A stretch of DNA of 64,000 nt, from positions 43,660,841 to 43,724,840 of the forward strand of contig CM071568.1 of NCBI GenBank assembly GCA_036426205.1, written 5' to 3'. Both the position numbers and the translations under genes were made by a program. The stretch comes from Ascaphus truei. Its lineage: Eukaryota; Chordata; Amphibia; Anura; Ascaphidae. Positions within the stretch are counted from its first letter, which is position 1; each line of letters starts with the position of its first letter. The notes under the pieces were generated by a model. The model did no database searches. It was given only the letters and a program-made list of their open reading frames with translations, and had not been told where the DNA came from. Positions 34,231 through 46,896 of this stretch are shown piece by piece.

Positions 34231-34558
34231 AAAAAATGCAGCCACTTACTTCTTTGCAGACTCTCTCCCTCCCAATTCAACTGAATCTGCTCAGAAAATC
34301 ACAGTCATATAAGGAGGGGGAGGAGTCAACCCGTGGCTGATACTTCCTGACCAATCCCCTGCCCTGTCTCAGAGCTGTTACTTCAATCAGACCAATCCCC
34401 TGCCCTGTCTCAGAGCTGTTACTTCATTCTGACTGCAATATAAAGGAGATTATAGGTGGCACACCACTGTTTTAAAGAATTTTTTTTCTAAGGAGTTTAC
34501 ATTTGGTGCTCACCTTCCGTTGATCCTGGCGTCCCAAAGCTGCATCCAAAGTAATAGC
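34231..34558. other. No gene; short tandem duplication
   Basis: The phrase GACCAATCCCCTGCCCTGTC, TCAGAGCTGTTACTTCA occurs twice (about 34350 and 34391), and a third partial copy (GACCAATCCCTTGACTTGTC) lies near 34749, beyond the palindrome. A short local repeat; nothing else recognised. Confidence 0.6.
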
Positions 34559-34738
34559 AAGATAGGAGAAAGGAAGAGGCACACAAATTGTAGTGGAATC
34601 AAATGATACCAGACACCTCAGGTCTGAGGAAGGGACTGCTTGTCCTGAAACGTTACTATTGTTAGCTCTGATGCATCAATACATTTGAAATCATTTGATT
34701 CCACTACAATTTGTGTGCCTCTTCCTTTCTCCTATCTT
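34559..34738 (+). ncRNA. Stem-loop with hammerhead-like core
   Basis: Arms 34559-34607 and 34690-34738 are perfect 49-bp inverse complements. The 82-bp loop holds CTGAGGA (34624-34630), a GGGAC/GTCCT hairpin with TGCTT loop, and GAAAC (34647-34651). Both conserved halves of the hammerhead core (CTGANGA and GAAA) are intact, and the hairpin sits where stem II belongs. The cleavage side is less clear: GTTA follows with only a one-base-pair stem III and weak stem I. It may be a Penelope-like or retrozyme-type ribozyme; activity is not shown. Confidence 0.45.
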
Positions 34739-35589
34739 ATTTCATTCTGACCAATCCCTTGACTTGTCTCAACTGTTGTGAAAGCTGATTGGCTGGAAAT
34801 AAACAGATTGAAAATTACACTTTGCAAGCTGCTAAAATTCTGGGCATTACTGGTTGGATAATGCCCGGAATTTTAACCAATCAGAGAGCAGGGTTTTCAA
34901 TAATGCCCTGAATTTTACTGCTTTAGCCTATAATTACAGTTATTTGCACTTGCATGAACTAATCAAGTAAAAATAACTATATATCATATAGACAATTTTA
35001 ATAATAATTTTAATAATATAATATAATAGTACCTCTTTGTAAAATAAACACAATATAGCGAATATACTCAGGAATATAAACTCCAGAGGAAAGCACACCA
35101 GAACAATATTAGCAGCAGGGGCATTGGATGGAAACAAGAACTGAATTAGATTAAGAAATGCTTTAGCTCCCAGTCAATATTCATACCCATTGGATGAAGA
35201 GATCCAAGAGTTTATATCCAAAACATCTACTTTTTATTTTATTTACCGTTGCTGATCGTATGTTATATTTTGTATACTGTACCTTTACATATTAACCCCC
35301 TTGTTTAATAGCTCTGTTGTCGTAACGAAGTATTAGCTCACACAGTTTTTAGTAACTTGAGATAAACTGTATGTTATGTCATTTGGGTAGTGTGCTTACT
35401 GGGAATTCTGTGACCCTGACATGTGGCTTGGGCCCCATTACCTCCAGTAATCTCTAAGCACTATAGATTGGGATGATGGCCTTTGAAGTGGGATTGGCTC
35501 CTTGTGTGTGTCGGGGATTTCCAAGAGTGGATGGGAGCAGTGCTGTGGGGTGGATCCGCTCATAGTCTGGTTGGTGGCAATGCCACCTC
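34739..35589. other. No gene recognised
   Basis: Contains AT-rich sequence around 34970-35050. No motif supported. Confidence 0.4.
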
Positions 35590-35860
35590 GTAGTGAGTCT
35601 AGGCTAGGATTGTCACTGTGTGTGTACTGTGGTTTATTAACTTGGCTGTGTGATATCTGGGAGCCCTATGACCATCTGAGTTAGTAGAAGTCCCATTGCC
35701 TCCAAAGACCACCGGGTGGGATAAGAGGTTATGCTAGAATTGTTACTGTGTGCGCACTGAGGTTATGCAACTTTGCTCTGTGATTTCTGGGAGTGGTGGG
35801 ACACTCTGAGTTAACTGAGGTCCCATTGTCCCCAGAAACCACCATGGTATAAGAGCAATT
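35590..35860. repeat. Imperfect tandem repeat, about 126-bp unit
   Basis: Two consecutive units share CTAG(G/A)ATTGT(C/T)ACTGTG, then TCTGGGAG, TCTGAGTTA, GTCCCATTG and ACCACC words in the same order (first near 35605, second near 35731). A weaker related segment may precede them. It may be part of an LTR U3 region; no ends were found. Confidence 0.55.
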
Positions 35861-36900
35861 TATGACTCCCAGCAAGAGTCTGTAATCACCAGGATTGGAT
35901 GGGTGGTATTGTTGTGGGTTTCTCCTAGTGGTCCTGGTTGGTGATGCTAATATCCTAACAGAGTAGGTAGGATTAGTCAGTGTAGGATTTTGGACAACTT
36001 TTTGGCCCTTGTCCAAGCAGGAATCACTCACTCTCAGTAGGACTAAGGTGTTTTCCTGCCGAGCGGAGTCTTGATGGACTCAGTGTACTAGTGACCCGTT
36101 GTTTTTTGTTTCCGTGACAGCTTACAACTTGAATTTGAATACATTTTGGAGGGATACTTAATGCTTCTATAGAATTAATATAAAAGTTCCCAAGAGTACT
36201 TATCTATAAGTTTGCAGCATCCACATTCATGATACTCTATCAGTAATTTATTTATCTTCTGTTCCCTCAACCAATCAATAACGGACAGCCGCCAATACGT
36301 GTCAGTGACTGAGTAAACTGAGTCCTTTGCCATGTAAAATGAATGAAGAACAGACACTACACTTGCCCTCTGATTAAATGAATGAGGTTAAACCAATGTA
36401 CTGTAATCATGTGTTCACTATAAGAATGACTCTTTACAGAAACACATTCTGCCGTATCTATTAAAGTGAGCTCCATGTGATCAGCAGATTACCAACCTTA
36501 TTTTAAAAGATCGAGAGCCTGCAGTAGAGCGTCCACATGGCAACTCAAGATTCTCATTCTGACTTTCATCACTCCACCAGGCAGCACAGTGCTGTTTTTC
36601 AAACACAGTACAACGATCTTATTAAAAAACAAATATTATCTCAATATTCTCCAATAAGGTTCTCTGAGGTCTAGTTATGTCACTAAAGCCCACAAAGATC
36701 CATCACCGACTTAACAAAGCACTAGGTTAATGCCTCGTTAAGCATTAACGTGCATCTTCAAAACTTACAGACACTTTTGTCCGGAAAGGGCATGGCATTA
36801 ACTATAACAGTTGTTAGTGCTAATTATATGCAAGAGATGCTTTCCCCCTATCAACACATATCCCCATTAAGGTCAGGATTTAACCTGACGTTGGTTAAGT
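35861..36900. other. No gene recognised
   Basis: No supported feature. The TTTCCGTGACA word at about 36108-36118 resembles an LTR end, but no partner was found. Confidence 0.4.
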
Positions 36901-37165
36901 CAGGGGAGCGCAATCTTTTTTCCCTGTTCCCCCCTGCTGGCTGTCCCCCTCTCTGTGCCCCCCCTCTTACCTCGGCTCCGACGTCATTACATCACGTTGC
37001 CATGGCGACGCGACTCCAGAAGCCGTCTGAGCCAAGGTAAGTGCAGTTTACAGAGGCCTTTGCTGCTTCCCTGGCATTTAATTAAAATGCTTTTGGGAAG
37101 TGCACGGGGCCTCTGTAAACCCCGTGCCCCCCCCTGCAGACAATCCCCCAGTTTGCGCACCCCCG
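36901..37165. mobile_element. hAT-type non-autonomous element
   Basis: The left end CAGGGGAGCGCAATCT is the approximate inverse of the right end AGTTTGCGCACCCCCG. Flanks GGTTAAGT (36893-36900) and GGTTAATT (37166-37173) are an 8-bp target duplication with one mismatch, as expected for hAT. 265 bp, no transposase. Confidence 0.8.
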
Positions 37166-37390
37166 GGTTAATTACTACCTGAAGGTGGCGTGATATTTCT
37201 GCACAAAACTGAACACACCTGAGGTAGCTGGGAAATATGCTAATTTGGATATGCAAAGTATATTCAAATGATTAAAATTAGCATATTTCTAAGGTACCTC
37301 AGGTGTATTCAGTGTTTTGCACAGGTATATCGCCATGTGTTGTTTAAAGGATTGTTTGGGGAGGAATATATCATTTGGTATTTGACAAAA

Positions 37391-37632
37391 ATAGAACTCC
37401 CTCTCCCCTCCTCCCCCCTCTCCCTCCCCCTCCCCCTATCTCTCTCTCCCTCTCCCACCTCTCCCTCTCTCTACCCCCTCTCTCTCTCTCCCCCTCTCCC
37501 TCTCTCTCTTTCCCTCTCCCCCTCTCTCTCTCCCCCTCTCCCTCCCCCCCTTTACCCCCTCTCTATCTCCCTCTCTCCCTCCCCACTCTCTCTCCCTACC
37601 TCTGCTTCCTCCTCCCTCCCCCTCTTTCAGGG
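37391..37632. repeat. CT-rich low-complexity tract
   Basis: About 240 bp of C/T with CCCTCTCTCTC words. The Leu/Pro/Ser open frames across it are artefacts. Confidence 0.95.
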
Positions 37633-38194
37633 TCTGGATGGGAGTAATGCTCCCTTTACGTAAAACAGACTTATCTCCATGTTATTTGAAGCTAAAGCAA
37701 TGCAGTGCTAACTTAACATGGCGTTAACATGGCTATGCGTTGACCTCAAGGAAAATAATGGCTATTATTGATTTTGATAATGGTCCATTATTAGCCCTCA
37801 GCTAACACACCTCTGGGAATCTGGGCCTAAGTAAGGGGGACTTACAGTAGCAGCCACATTAATTTAGGTTTCGGGGCCAATTTCTATGGATACATTACAG
37901 TTTAAAAGATCAGTGAGCAGGGAAAAAAACTAAAGAGCTGAAAACCAACAACATACTGTACAGTATTGTGCAGAAATCTTTGAAAAACCTGAAATAAACG
38001 TGCAGCTGGACTGCTATTTTAAACAGTTCTCGCAAGTCGAAAGCGGCTTTATTGGTCGTGATTGGGTTCTGACTTTTCAAATCTGTGCAAAATGAGATAT
38101 CCACATGCTCTGCAATAACTTGTGAGATTGCATTTCATATGAAAATGCTGCTCACCCAGATATCTCACCTCCCTCCGGGACGCAGCATTGTGAG
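37633..38194. other. No gene recognised
   Basis: No motif supported. Confidence 0.4.
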
Positions 38195-38735
38195 GAGGAA
38201 GGGTACAGAGAGAGAACGGGGAGGGAGAAAGGGGAAAGAGAGAAAACAGGGAGGGAGAAAGGGGAAAGAGAGAGAACATAGAGGGAGAAAGGAGAAAGAG
38301 GAGAGAATTGGATGGGAAGAAAGGAAAGAGAGAGAACAGGGGAGGGAGAAAGGAGAAAGAGAAAACGGGGAGCGGAGAAAGGGGAGGAAAGAGAAAGAAC
38401 CGGGAGAACGGAGAGAAAGGGGAAAGAGAGAGCACGGGGAGGGAGAAAGGGGAAAGAGAGAGAACAGGGAGGGAGAAAGGTGAAAGAGAGAGAACGTAGA
38501 GGGAGAAAGGAGAAAGAGAGAGCACGGGGAGGGAGAAAGGGGAAAGAGAGAGCACGGGGAGGGAGAAAGGGGAAAGAGAGAGAACAGGGAGGGAGAAAGG
38601 GGAAAGAGAGAGAACGGGGAGGGAGAAAGGGGAAAGAGAAAGAACGGGGAGGGAGAAAGGGGAAAGAGAGAGAACGGGGAGGGAGAAAGGGGAAAGAGAG
38701 AGAACGGGGAGGGAGAAAGGGGAAAGAGAGAGGGT
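38195..38735. repeat. 30-bp purine minisatellite, about 18 units
   Basis: Tandem units near GAACGGGGAGGGAGAAAGGG, GAAAGAGAGA. The right half is nearly homogeneous with single changes (GAACGGGG, GCACGGGG, GAACAGGG); the left end (38195-38420) is degenerate with indels. Because 30 is divisible by three, it stays open as a Lys/Glu/Arg/Gly 10-residue repeat on the plus strand, but there is no flanking coding evidence. Confidence 0.95.
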
Positions 38736-39839
38736 GAGGGAAAGAAAGAGTTGATCCAGTACATGCTCTAAATAATTATTCCTTTTTATAGCTAATATTA
38801 TATTATTATATTGTATTATGTATAAAAATGTGTTATTGTGTAGACTGGTTAATACAAAGATGTGGTATTATTTCAGTTATCGAAGTATTACATTTTTTTT
38901 AAATACAGTAGTTTCCCTTTCAGGGGACAAGTATGAGGAAGCAGAGTAGAGAGGATACAGCAGGCCATGTCACTCACTCAAGAGTGCTCCCCAAGCAATA
39001 AGCCGGGCCCCCCAATTTCCATTGAACATTACACACAATTATTTTATTCTATAAGGATTGACTTTCCACAGACGTAGGTTCCGAGCATGCCAGCTTTTAG
39101 GTCTCTTTGAACACCGGGATATCAAACAGAACGGAGTGATCGAAGACCCTTTCTCATTCAGTCTCTTAAAATGCCAATTAACTTTTTCTTAAGATGTCTG
39201 AATCCTACAGGAGGGTTCAAAATCTGACTTGTTTTGTTTTGTTACCTTGTTCTATAAAAGTTTTCTATTTCCTTTGCTGATTGGAAAAAGCAGTAAGACA
39301 CCTGCTACATTCATACCGTGAATTGCTTGACTTCTCTGTAGTGGGGCCTACACTGTTTTGCATTTAAATGAAACTCATTTCAGCAGTTCTCAAGGATTTG
39401 AACAATGCCAAAAATGCGTGGTTCAAATATTGCTATTTTTTGTTTTAGTTCAAGAACTGCATTCCTTGATCGTGTTTCAGGTCTGCTTAGGGCCTTAGAG
39501 ATGTGATGCAAGTCGAAAAACATTGTGGTTGCTGTTCTATTTTAACAGTCCTGTATTACTATTATAGTCTTTAATTTGATGGGAAGGGGCCTCCCATCAT
39601 TGTATTAGACTGAATAACTTGTTGATAGGGTACTGGGGAGGCCTCTGTAAGGAGGTGGGTTTTGAGGGTTCTTTTGAAAGTGTGAATGGTGTGGGAGAGT
39701 CTGATGGTGCAGGTTAAAGCATTCCACAGGTCAAGTGATTCTGTGATTCTGTGTTTGTTTCATTAAAGGTATTTCAAATAAAATAAGCAGGAAGAATAAA
39801 ACATATGGTTTGGATATTATATATCTTTTCAACACACGT
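38736..39839. other. No gene recognised
   Basis: A phrase near 39640-39730 (GGTGGGTTTTGAGGG..., GGGAGAGTCTGATGGTGCAG) looks like a dispersed amphibian repeat, but I cannot name it. Confidence 0.35.
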
Positions 39840-40290
39840 TTGATTTTTTTTTAGGATTTTTGGGGTACAGAATGCAAGAAATTGGAAAAAAGGGAGGGGG
39901 AAAAAAAGAAAAGAGAATACAGTCCCATCCAATTTTAAGAAAGCAGATATCCTTAAAAGTAATTATGGTCAATAAGTAATGGGCATCAATATGTGGAACA
40001 GATAGGAGCAAGGGGGAAGAAAGAGGGACTAATCAATACGAACAAAAATGGGCATGCACGTTCTTTTTCAATTGGATACAGCACAAAGTGATTTATCCTA
40101 CCATTTCATCAGTATGAACCCTTAGCTTATAAAGATAATTACTCACCCTTTAATGTTTGATAAGCCCTTCACAGGGTGCCGCAATTCAAGGTGTACCATG
40201 TGGCCCAGATTCGATGGAATTTGCTAACAATTCTTTTTAACGTGTAGTGTACATGAATTTTTCCATTTTTCTACGTACCAAGTGGGGATC
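39840..40290 (-). mobile_element. Possible L1 3' UTR fragment
   Basis: A T-rich start and a GGGGTACAGAATGCAAGAAA word followed by A-rich purine sequence resemble the 3' ends of the L1 copies at 18733 and 31027. No coding part is seen; assignment is weak. Confidence 0.3.
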
Positions 40291-40735
40291 TCACTAGAGA
40301 TGGATGAAACTGTCAAAATTAGGATCCTGAAATTCCACGGATTTCATGCTTGACGATCCAGGCGGATCCCTTTAAATTTGTCATTGACTGAAATCCGGGC
40401 GGATTTTTTTTTAGTATCCGCAGACAGAAACCTTTATGTACGACCGGGGAGAGATCTGGGACAGGAAGCCCATGCTTAGCAATTGCAGGGGCCTGGGCGA
40501 ATGGCTGGTGCTGGAAGTAGCTTCTGGCTGCCAGGCTTCCTCCTCTGGTGCACTTCACCTCTCCCTGCTGATACGTGCCTCTTCAAGTGAGCCGGAAGAC
40601 GGGCCGACCAAAAGACCATTTGATACTGGAGGCTCCCCCAAGATAAGGTGTGGGGCAGGGGGTTGTTGTGGGGGATTGGGCTTATGGGCTATTATGGGGG
40701 AGGGGGGCTGGTGTGAAGCCAGTGTGGGGGTGTGT

Positions 40736-40736
40736 G

Positions 40737-40769
<33 letters not shown>

Positions 40770-40939
40770 TATATATATATATGTACACACACACTATATA
40801 TAAAAATGTGTGTGGATATGGGCGTGGGTGGGGGGTAGAAAACACAAAACACCACACACACACACCACACACACACAACACACAAACACACACACGATCA
40901 CACACACACATACACACACACACTACACAACACACACAC

Positions 40940-40984
<45 letters not shown>

Positions 40985-41042
40985 TTATATATATATTTAT
41001 ATATATATACACACATACATATACACGTATATACACACACAC
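40736..41042. repeat. Compound CA/TA microsatellite
   Basis: Alternating (CA)n, (TA)n and CACACAA runs over about 300 bp. The 229-codon frame spanning it depends on the repeat. Confidence 0.95.
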
Positions 41043-41186
41043 ATTTCAATCTGAGGCACTCCTATATGTCAACTCTAGTACTGAGTTTTCTTGGTGAAAA
41101 GCGCATCAAAATAAGTTTGAAATAAATAGGGTCATGATAAACAGTGTGGGTACTCATCACATACAAAAGTTGTCAGTAGGCAGTAT

Positions 41187-41235
41187 ATGCCTTCAGAAAG
41201 GTCCCGTTGGGAACCGAAACATTGGTTGAATAAAG
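41187..41235 (+). repeat. Hammerhead-like module
   Basis: CCTTCAGAAAG, hairpin GGTCCC/GGGAACC, GAAACATTGG, then AATAAAG. GAAA is intact and flanking CC/GG could pair, but the first half (TTCAGAA) lacks the essential bases and no GTC or GTT triplet remains. Confidence 0.4.
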
Positions 41236-41274
41236 TTTCTTTAATTTTCATATACATTTTATATACATTGTCTA

Positions 41275-42745
41275 GAAAGTCAAGCATGATAAAATAAAAC
41301 AAATTAAAGAAGATGTCCCATTATAGGCAGCTTGATAAAACAAAAGTAAATAAAGCACCTGGCCCCAATGGCATGCACCCAAGGTGTAAGAAATCCAGTT
41401 TAATTATATAATTATATTGTAATATTTATGAATCCGTTATAGAGACAAAATGCCAAAGTATGCAGTATATTGTCTGATGGTTCTTTCTTTACATATAGTC
41501 TTAATAAGAATTAGTCTGATAGATTCAGTTACATTGGGATTATATATTTAGATATATTGGACGTGCAAGTGCAGCTGTGCTGAGTTCTCTGTAGGGTAGC
41601 CCTGTTCAGGTGACATTTGAGTGACTATGGACAACTGTAGTTAGAGCTGATGCAACCAGAAGAGGCTACGGCATTAGGTTGGATTAATAAAGAGTTCTGA
41701 GATCTTTCCAGAAGATATGCCATATTAGTTTATCCTCTGTATGGAAGCGTGGGCAGTTCCTTGTCAGATGACATTATTTTGAAGCTGTAGGACCTTATCT
41801 GGTAATAAGAATTAGTGATAGCAAGAGCTAACTAAGGGCTATTATCTGGGTAAATATGTAGCAGGGGAGCACAGGGAGATACAGAAGGATTCAACCAGAG
41901 AATGATGTGAGAGACGGGTTAACATCAGAAGATGAAGGAGATAGGTTTTATCATGATTATTAAAATCAAATACAAGGATCCAACTCAGAAACAGAAAACT
42001 ATGCAACTATGTTTAAGAATATCCTAACTTATTTGGAACGTCACCGCCAATTTGTACTATTTTTGTAAGTGAGTATTTATCTTCAAAATAAACATTTCTT
42101 TTGATGTGACCAGAGTTATTGAGGTCTGTTATGCTGGAGTAATTAGGAAAGCGACGTACAGGACATTTTACACAAGGGTTTTTAAAGAGCTAAGTTCAGT
42201 AATAGCCAAACAGTTACATTTAATATTCATGGACTCCATTTCCACAGCCTCAGTACGACAAGATTGGTGTAAAGCAGACATGGTGCCTATATTTAAAAAG
42301 AGAGCTAGATCACAAAAGAGGTAATTACAGACCTGTTAGGCTGACATCAATACTGGGGAAGCTATTTGAAGGTTTAGTACACGATTGTATTCAGGAATAC
42401 CTAATGGATAATAAAATTATTAGTAATCATCAGCATGGATTTATGATGGATAGATCATGCCAAACTAACCTTATTTGTTTTTTTTTTAAGGCGGTAAGTA
42501 GGAATTTAGACCAGCGTAATGCAGTTGATGGCTTACTTACATTTTTGCAAAGGCTTTTGATACGGTTCCACACAAGAGGTTAGTGTACAAAAAAAAGGAA
42601 ATTGGACTAAAAATATATGCACCTGGATTGAAAACTGGTTGAAGGACAGACAACAGAGGGTTGTCATAAATGGAACTTTTTCAGGTTGGGCTAAAGTTGT
42701 AAGTGGAGTACCTCAAGGATCGATACTGGGACCCCTGGGGAGAAT
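41275..42745 (+). pseudogene. CR1/L2-type LINE reverse transcriptase remnant
   Basis: RT blocks in order on the plus strand across frameshifts: NKAPGPNGMHPR (about 41350-41384), then after an LTR insertion NYRPVRLTSILGKLFEGLV, NHQHGF, AFDTVPHKR (first catalytic Asp), and VVSGVPQGSILGP (42690-42735). These are the fingers and palm motifs of jockey-superfamily LINEs. The YADD box is lost where a G-rich minisatellite begins. Confidence 0.8.
41385..42112 (+). mobile_element. LTR-like insertion in CR1-type RT
   Basis: It splits the RT between HPR and VIE. It begins TGTAAGAAATCCAG and ends TTTTGATGTGACCA, with AATAAA about 20 bp before the end, giving a plus-strand LTR layout. Flanks AAGG and GAGT do not match, so the boundaries may be off by a few bases or the duplication has decayed. 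About 728 bp. Confidence 0.5.
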
Positions 42746-43035
42746 CAGGGCCAGTCAGCAGCAACCAGAGGTAAGTGGAAATTGTATTTGTGGGGGGGGG
42801 GGGGGGGGGGATTGTATTGGAGGGTGCTGGTAATTGTATGTGGGGGGTAGGTAGTGGTAATTGAATGTGGGGGTAGGTAGTGGTAATTGTATCAAGGCCG
42901 GGGTAGTGGTAATTGTATCTGAGGGGTTGTGGTGGTAATTATATCTGGGGGGGTTACTGGTAATTTTTTCTGGGGTGAGGTAGTAGTCAATGTATCTGGG
43001 GGGAAGTTGTGGTAATTGTATATGGGGGGATAGTG
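42743..43035. repeat. G-rich minisatellite, about 26-30-bp unit
   Basis: About nine degenerate units around GTAGTGGTAATTGTATCTGG, GGGG, including an 18-base G run near 42792-42810. Confidence 0.85.
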
Positions 43036-44735
43036 GTGAGCATACTTCAGTATATTATGTCACAGCAATATTCCGTTTGAGAGTCAAGTATATTGCACAC
43101 ACCATAAAAAACAAATTAGGCTTTTAAACCAAATCCTACGGGGGAGACAGTGAAATCTATGATTACAAGGGCTGAATGAAAAGATTAATAATACACATTT
43201 TTATATATTATGGGGCACATGCATCCAGTGCCCATACAGGTTAGCGCACCCTTTTCGGAGTTAACTCTGGAATGGGTGGGATAACCAGACTTTTGATGCA
43301 GGTGCCCCTATGTTCCCATCCCACCATACACTAACAGAGGCCGCTAAATATACTCACAGATTCCCCATAAATACACTCACAAAAGAAAAAGATGCATTTG
43401 AACAATATTTGACCAACAAATAGTTTCCAATGTACAAACACTGAAACTTTGCAGGGTATTCTACCGGTAGAAGAAGAACCCTGTGAGCTTGGAAAGCATC
43501 GGCACATGTTTTGGAGTCTCCATTTACCTGGGGTAAAAAGGGGAATGGGACTTTTCAGACTACAGCCTGAATAAGACACTTGACAATTTGCTCAGAAAGG
43601 AACTTGTAAATTACCTTTGTTATTTACACATCCAGTACTTGTAGAGTAATTTAATTCAACAGAATACTTATGACAAGAAATGGCTGCTGGGGATCATCAG
43701 AAGAACATCTATGTAACACCCTCTCTTTTCAGTGTTGATAATATAAGGTAGAATGCATTGAATATTCCATGGAGATATCCACATTTACTGGGCAAGTCTT
43801 CTGGAATAATTGAGACGTACCTGAAATGTCAATCCATCGCATAGGACACGCACCACCTCTTTCACCTTCTGGCTCTGCAGGGATGCTGTTGAAGCACTTG
43901 ATTCTGAGTCCCTTATGCTCCCATCTTTTACCTGACCATGGCCACAGAGCATCGCTAGGTGGTTTTTCTGGGCGTTAACGGTTGACACCATCTATTATCC
44001 TTATCATCTCTGGTAGACCCCTACTCAACATGCTGTGAAGCCTGAAGCTCAATTGAAACATAGTAAACCAGCTCTATGGCATATTAAATAAGGAGTGTAC
44101 AAAGATGATACAAAAAAATGGAAAAGGATTGCTCCCTTAAAATGGGGGCTTGTTCTTTTACATAATAAATAGAGATGTGCACATTTTTCGCTGACATTCG
44201 TGAATTAAGCAAAATGGGCCATTTTTTTCCCCAGCCATTTTTTGGGCCAAGATAGCAATTTTTGAGGGCCAAGCATTAAATGTCAATGTGCAAGGTCATG
44301 TGACCCTTTATCAACAGTACTGCCATCTACTATCGATTTCACATTTAAGTTATTCCTTGTCCCTAACAAGACCCTTATCTTTTGGATTGACATATTCAGT
44401 AATATTGCATGGAAAGGTTAATACTGCAAGCTTATATTGCTTTAATGTACCACGAAAGGGCTATTTTTAGCCCCTTCTGTGATAGAACATTTATTTTCAT
44501 GTATCCTGTAATTAAATTCCTGTATTATCTGCCCACGGTTACTCAACCCACACGGGCACTTAATTAAATACACTATGGTTTACAGGTGACAAACTCTGAT
44601 TTTATAGATCTTGTCCTTCTTTGTCACCTGAGAGGAGATCAGTAAAAACAGTTTGAGGTATTTTTTAAAAATAGATATTTACTTTATAGCATTTAAACTC
44701 GGAGCAGTTGGTGCAATGTTGATTGTATTGTATTG
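43036..44735. other. No gene recognised
   Basis: A repeat-like word AGAGATGTGCACATTTTTCG is at about 44170. No coding evidence; the small frames are broken. Confidence 0.4.
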
Positions 44736-45050
44736 TACAGGCAGTTCTCGGTTTTCCGACACAATGCGTTACTCAAAATGGCGTTGTAAAGCTAAACGTT
44801 GTAAAGCGAAACACGTTTTCCCATAGGAACACTATTTAAATGAAAGGTTCCGTTCCTGAAGTCATTTTTAACACTAAAATACACCAAATATTTTATGCAG
44901 GCAATAAGATATGCAGCACACACATAAATTATATAGTTTATATACTGTATTATATATAATATAACATAATAAATAATATATAATATAATATTATATAGTA
45001 TAATATTATATATATACGCTCTTACGATGCTTTGAACATTGTTTATGTGA

Positions 45051-45104
<54 letters not shown>

Positions 45105-45429
45105 ACAACGTTGCAAAGCGTCGTAAGAGCGTTGGATAAGCCGTTTTGGCGTTGTAAAAATGAATATAGGTGTAGCCCTTTTTGTGAACCGGCCTGACCC
45201 ACCCAATCTCACATTGGCCCCTGTGGTCTAACCGGTCCCTTTCCTTGTGGCACACCTCTTCTAAGGGACTACTGGTAACTGTATAACACCTGTGGCTCCA
45301 GGAGATCTGAGCCTCCGCTAGCTGGGAGCCTGGGGAAACCCTTACCATTTACCTGGTGCAGCGCCTCCACTTACCCAGGATCCCCGTTATGAAAGATAGC
45401 CCTGGGTAAGAAATACAATAACACACGTA

Positions 45430-45760
45430 CAGGCATACCCCGCATTAACGTACACAATGGGACCGGAGCATGTATGTAAAGCGAAAATGTACTTAAAGTG
45501 AAGCACTACCTTTTCCCACTTATCGATGCATGTACTGTACTGCAATCGATATATACGTGCATAACTGATGTAAATAACGCATTTGTAACAGGCTCTATAG
45601 TCTCCCCGCTTCCGCACAGCTTCGGTACAGGTAGGGAGCTGGTTTTGCTGTTCAGGACGTGATGACAGGCGCATGCGTGAGCTGCCGTTTGCCTATTGGG
45701 CGATATGTACTTACTCGCGAGTGTACTTAAAGTGAGTGTACTTAAAGCGGGGTATGCCTG
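45430..45760. mobile_element. Tigger-like MITE, copy 2
   Basis: Starts CAGGCATACCCCGC and ends with GCGGGGTATGCCTG, flanked by TA on both sides. Closely similar throughout to 7090-7421. It interrupts the solo LTR, making it the youngest layer of this stack. Confidence 0.88.
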
Positions 45761-46896
45761 TATACGATAAAACAATAACTAACACTTTACTTGAGAACAT
45801 ATAACACATTACATAACATCATGCTCTATCCGCATCACCTTAACCATATCACCTCAGCCCAATGTCTGGGGTTCACACCCAGTGTCCTGTGATCCCCCAC
45901 ACCCAATGTCCCGTACTCCTACGGAGGTCGTGGGTGACTGCGCAGTCACTAAATTATCTGTTAGGCCTGTTGGTGCACTTATGTAGCAATACCTTCCGAG
46001 CACTCCGATGCTCGGGCCTGCAACACTCTTCTCAAAGGGTCAGACGTGCGATGCATCCGTCTGATCCTATCCAGGTACTTCTCCAGGAACCCCAACGAGG
46101 GTCCCACGATTCACGGGAACACAACCGTCTCTCGGTAACACACCGTCTCACGGGAACAGCAACCGCCGCTATCCCTATCTATCCCTAACTAACCCTAAAG
46201 TGACAGGAACCCTAACCTAGGGCCTGTCCCTGATGAACCGCAACCTGGGGTGGCTTGGGGAAAACTCCTAGGGCCTGCGAGGTTATACCCTGCCCCACTC
46301 CCCTAGCTACCCACGTCCCTAATCCTATCTGTAACTCACTAACACTCGCTACTCCTAACAGCCTGCAGCAGACACACAGCTCTCACCGTCCCTGCAGACA
46401 TTCACACACGCTGCACACACTGCGCCCAGCACATGCAGCGACAACACACACAGCTGGCAATCCTACACAGCCACCTGGATACCCCGCAGCAAATCCACTG
46501 CACACACTCTGTGCCTATTTGCCAGTGCGCACAGCACTACCCGCTGTGGCACTGCCAAACCTGCACCTTTCACTCCTAAGGGTGACCTCCTTATCTAGGG
46601 CCGTCCCTCTTCAGTTACCCCCTGCCCTTACCGGGAATTGGGGCCTGCCTGGGGACCTAAGGAGAACCCTTACCTGGTGCAGGAGCCACTCGCTCCTTAC
46701 ACCCTTCCTACTCCTTCCTCTGCCTCTTCCTGACTGACGCGTGCAAAGCCCGGGAAATGTATCTATATTCCCGGGCTGAGCATCCTCCAGCCCTATTGGC
46801 CACTATCAGGCACCTGGTGCCTGTCTCCCTATGCCTCCTGGGAGTTGTAGTTCCCAGGGGGCTGTCTGTGTATTGGGGCCGCGTGCGCACTTGCCC

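Noticed and set aside
33441..34280. 188-codon Cys/Val frame and similar ones at 40555-41125
   Set aside because: Translations of CA/TG microsatellites.
38049..38764. Long Lys/Glu/Arg/Gly and Ser/Phe/Pro frames up to 199 codons
   Set aside because: The 30-bp minisatellite is divisible by three, so every frame stays open; composition is purely repeat-driven.
42106..42324. Possible separate small gene
   Set aside because: It is one frame of the broken CR1-type reverse transcriptase, continuing in other frames downstream.
43331..43579. Possible L1 or hAT coding remnant around 43.2-43.6 kb
   Set aside because: Weak resemblance in short words only; no ordered motifs, so not annotated.
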